DNA from: Confluentibacter sediminis | GTDB taxonomy: Bacteria; Bacteroidota; Bacteroidia; Flavobacteriales; Flavobacteriaceae | Direction: 5' to 3' | NCBI RefSeq assembly: GCF_003258355.1 | Contig: NZ_QKPO01000011.1 | Coordinates: 155,375 to 219,374 of the forward strand | Length of the DNA stretch: 64,000 nucleotides | Part shown: one piece after another, positions 62,213 through 64,000 of the stretch | Layout of the letters: each line of letters begins with the position of its first letter | Numbering within the stretch: the stretch's first letter is position 1 | Notes under the pieces: generated by a model | The model's database searches: none | What the model was told of the DNA's origin: nothing | What the model saw: the letters and a program-made list of their open reading frames with translations, nothing else | Made by a program: the position numbers and the translations under genes

Positions 62213-62227
62213 TTCCCAATTTGGGAA
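62213..62227. promoter_or_regulatory. Probable HigA operator
   Basis: The perfect palindrome TTCCCAA T TTGGGAA (7-1-7) lies between the -33 and -7 elements of the higBA promoter, where a bound HigA would block polymerase. Confidence 0.55.
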
Positions 62228-62406
62228 ATAGTTTTTATTTTAAATGAAATATAACTGTTTTTGAACGAGTTGGTAATTTGCACGGGCGTTTTGACCGTAC
62301 ACATACAAAAACGAATTTAATATTTTTTTTCTTACAAAATCAAGAGCCTCGCTAAAATTTTGTTAATAACCCATCTTCATTTTAACAATTTCCGTTTTAA
62401 ATAATA

Positions 62407-62426
62407 AGTAACTTTATAAAGTTACT
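62407..62426. promoter_or_regulatory. 20-bp perfect palindrome before the radical SAM gene
   Basis: AGTAACTTTA followed by TAAAGTTACT with no spacer, ending 28 nt before the ATG. It could be an operator. The rest of the 227-nt gap between the higBA operator and the gene has nothing clear. Confidence 0.45.
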
Positions 62427-62454
62427 ACGCAAGTATCTCCAAACAATCATTATT

Positions 62455-63528
62455 ATGAATCCCAAATCCACCATAAAAGGGCGAGGCGCGCAGTTAAATG
62501 TGCCTAATCGGTTCTTTGAACTCAGTCATGAAATGCGTGACGATTTTCTTGAATTTTGCCATAAAGAAGGCGAAGAAATCGACAAAAACAAAACGCTGTA
62601 TTTAGAGGTGTTCCCTAAAACCATCGTGAATAAAGTAGAAAGCCCTGATATTGGTATGACTTATTCCATGAATCCCTATCAAGGCTGCGAACATGGTTGT
62701 ATTTATTGTTATGCCCGTAATAGCCATGAATATTGGGGTTATAGTGCCGGCTTGGACTTTGAACGTCGTATTTTAGTAAAGAAAGACGCGCCTAAACTTT
62801 TAGAAGCACTCATAAAAAAGAAAACTTGGAAAACACACCCCATTGTGATGTCTGGAAATACCGATTGTTACCAACCTGCCGAAAAACAATTTGAAATTAC
62901 AAGACAGTGTTTGGAAGTGTTTTTAAAATACAAACACCCAGTTGCTATCATCACCAAAAATGCTTTGATTTTGCGTGATTTGGATCTTTTAAAAGAACTA
63001 GGGAAAGATAATTTAATTGGGGTAAACATCTCGATAACTTCCTTATCTGAAGATATCAGGCGTGTTTTAGAACCTAGAACAACCACCATTACAAAACGAT
63101 TGGAAACTGTTAAAATACTTAGCGAAAACGGTATTCCTGTAAATGTGATGTTGGCGCCCATAATCCCATCCATAAATAGTCATGAAATTTTACCATTGGC
63201 AAAAGTGGTTTCAGAGCATGGTGCCTTATCTATAGCTCATACTATTGTTAGATTGAATGGTGCTATTGGAGAGATTTTTACCGATTGGATTAAAAAAACG
63301 ATGCCAGATAGGGCGGATAAAGTATTGCATCAAATAGAAAGTTGCCACGGGGGAAATTTAAACGACAGCCGTTACGGCACTAGAATGCGGGGAGAAGGAA
63401 AAATTGCCGAGCAAATTAATAATTTAATAAAAATGGCAAGGCACAACTATTTTAAAGGAAAAGTCATGCAAAAATTGAATTTAGATTTACATGAACAATA
63501 TAAAGAAGGACAATTAAGATTGTTTTAA
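62455..63528 (+). CDS. Radical SAM protein, PA0069 family
   Basis: This 357-residue protein has the radical SAM cluster motif CEHGCIYCYARNSHEYWG (CxxxCxxC near residue 78), preceded by MTYSMNPYQG. It belongs to the SPL-like PA0069 group, related to spore photoproduct lyase, with unknown reaction. The N-terminus KGRGAQLNVPNRF is typical of the group. It stands alone and is followed by a hairpin that serves the minus-strand gene. Confidence 0.88.
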   Translation: MNPKSTIKGRGAQLNVPNRFFELSHEMRDDFLEFCHKEGEEIDKNKTLYLEVFPKTIVNKVESPDIGMTYSMNPYQGCEHGCIYCYARNSHEYWGYSAGLDFERRILVKKDAPKLLEALIKKKTWKTHPIVMSGNTDCYQPAEKQFEITRQCLEVFLKYKHPVAIITKNALILRDLDLLKELGKDNLIGVNISITSLSEDIRRVLEPRTTTITKRLETVKILSENGIPVNVMLAPIIPSINSHEILPLAKVVSEHGALSIAHTIVRLNGAIGEIFTDWIKKTMPDRADKVLHQIESCHGGNLNDSRYGTRMRGEGKIAEQINNLIKMARHNYFKGKVMQKLNLDLHEQYKEGQLRLF

Positions 63529-63530
63529 AT

Positions 63531-63559
63531 AAAAAAAGTGGGCCACCACAGCCCACTTT
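63531..63559 (-). terminator. Terminator of the truncated minus-strand gene
   Basis: 9-bp stem AAAGTGGGC / GCCCACTTT (63535-63543 and 63551-63559) with a T run on the minus strand. The plus-strand tail is short, so it acts mainly leftwards but may also end the radical SAM transcript. Confidence 0.8.
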
Positions 63560-63585
63560 ACCAACTAAACTAAATAAGACATTAA

Positions 63586-64000
63586 CTAATTATTAATGTA
63601 TTTTATAAATTCTTTACCACTGGTATTGAATACTATTTTATAGTCACCACCTTTTAAACCTGTTAATTTATAAACTCTTTCGATTTTTTTAGTGTCCTTA
63701 ATGGTTTCAGACAACATAAGTTCAGATTTATTGCCTTTTTCGAAGTAAACATCAATCTTTAAAGGTTCGTTATTAAGAGAAAGTTTAGAAACAAATACTA
63801 AATCACCTTTTACTCTTATGGTTGGCTTAAAAATTACTTTGGCCATTTCACTATTAAGTTTAACGGTGTTAGACGCAACAGTAAAAGGGATGGTTTTAAT
63901 TTCCACTTCACCATCAAGTTCAAAATTGTATGTGCCACTTGGCAAAGCCGTTAAGTCAAAAGCTTTCGCATAAAGACCATTAACGCCTATGACTTCTTCA
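63586..64000 (-). CDS. Secreted Ig-like protein, partial (DUF3244-like?)
   Basis: The reading frame is open to the right edge, so only the last 138 codons are visible. The sequence (GVNGLYAKAFDLTALPSGTY, then FELDGEVEIKTIPFTVASNT) is a beta-sandwich pattern found in small secreted Bacteroidota proteins such as the DUF3244 group. The end, GLKGGDYKIVFNTSGKEFIK, also fits. The start and any signal peptide lie outside the window, and the family is uncertain. Confidence 0.55.
   Translation of the reverse strand, partial: EEVIGVNGLYAKAFDLTALPSGTYNFELDGEVEIKTIPFTVASNTVKLNSEMAKVIFKPTIRVKGDLVFVSKLSLNNEPLKIDVYFEKGNKSELMLSETIKDTKKIERVYKLTGLKGGDYKIVFNTSGKEFIKYINN

Overview
The window looks like a chromosomal segment of a member of the Flavobacteriaceae (Bacteroidota). 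The evidence is low G+C, the gliding lipoprotein gene gldH, Bacteroidota-type families (DUF4292, DUF4153, HU-CCDC81/SPOR, two-domain Opp-type ABC ATPase), near absence of Shine-Dalgarno sequences, and promoters of the Bacteroidota housekeeping form (TTTG then TAnnTTTG). The species cannot be named from the sequence. No tRNA, rRNA, CRISPR array, prophage or intact insertion sequence was seen.

Layout. 0-1.7 kb: end of atpA, a frameshifted four-helix-bundle gene lodged in the atp operon, and atpG. 1.8-8.7 kb: a lipoprotein, then a flippase, dUTPase, nucleotidyltransferase, TPR protein, DUF4292 lipoprotein and EnvC-like factor (envelope biogenesis). 8.8-13.4 kb: thioesterase, HU/SPOR protein, dprA, trpS, plsC. 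13.6-17.2 kb: a likely polymorphic-toxin locus made of a lipoprotein with a C-terminal zincin domain, a tightly linked small lipoprotein and a WG-repeat protein. 17.4-21.1 kb: a lipoprotein/ECF sigma/anti-sigma operon, then recA. 21.1-24.0 kb: a candidate ECF-driven small RNA, then trhO, trhP and ferredoxin (tRNA wobble uridine hydroxylation). 24.2-30.3 kb: ricT, gldH, PBP1A and a 3-oxoacid CoA-transferase.

30-53 kb is dominated by tetrapyrrole synthesis. On the minus strand hemA, ktr/trk potassium uptake, a hemC-hemD fusion, hemE, nhaA, hemF, ychJ and hemB are followed by unrelated housekeeping genes. On the plus strand a PchR-like AraC regulator, a small ORF, hemH, a MATE transporter and hemJ follow. 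hemA and the regulator are divergent and share an intergenic region holding a perfect 36-bp palindrome. 53-64 kb is accessory: an oxidoreductase, enoyl-CoA hydratase, Dps, an exported RidA, two alpha/beta hydrolases, AraC and HxlR regulators, an SDR, a decayed gene, a higBA toxin-antitoxin pair, a PA0069-type radical SAM protein and a truncated secreted-protein gene.

The most interesting circuit is at 17.4-21.4 kb. An ECF sigma factor sits 1 nt upstream of a protein that joins a short cytoplasmic anti-sigma-like segment, one transmembrane helix, a low-complexity linker and an outer-membrane beta-barrel, so one polypeptide could span the whole envelope. The same promoter-like motif (CGCAACC, 15 nt, CATCTA) occurs before this operon and, divergent from recA, about 200 nt before an orphan intrinsic terminator. 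This suggests an autoregulated sigma factor that also drives a small RNA.
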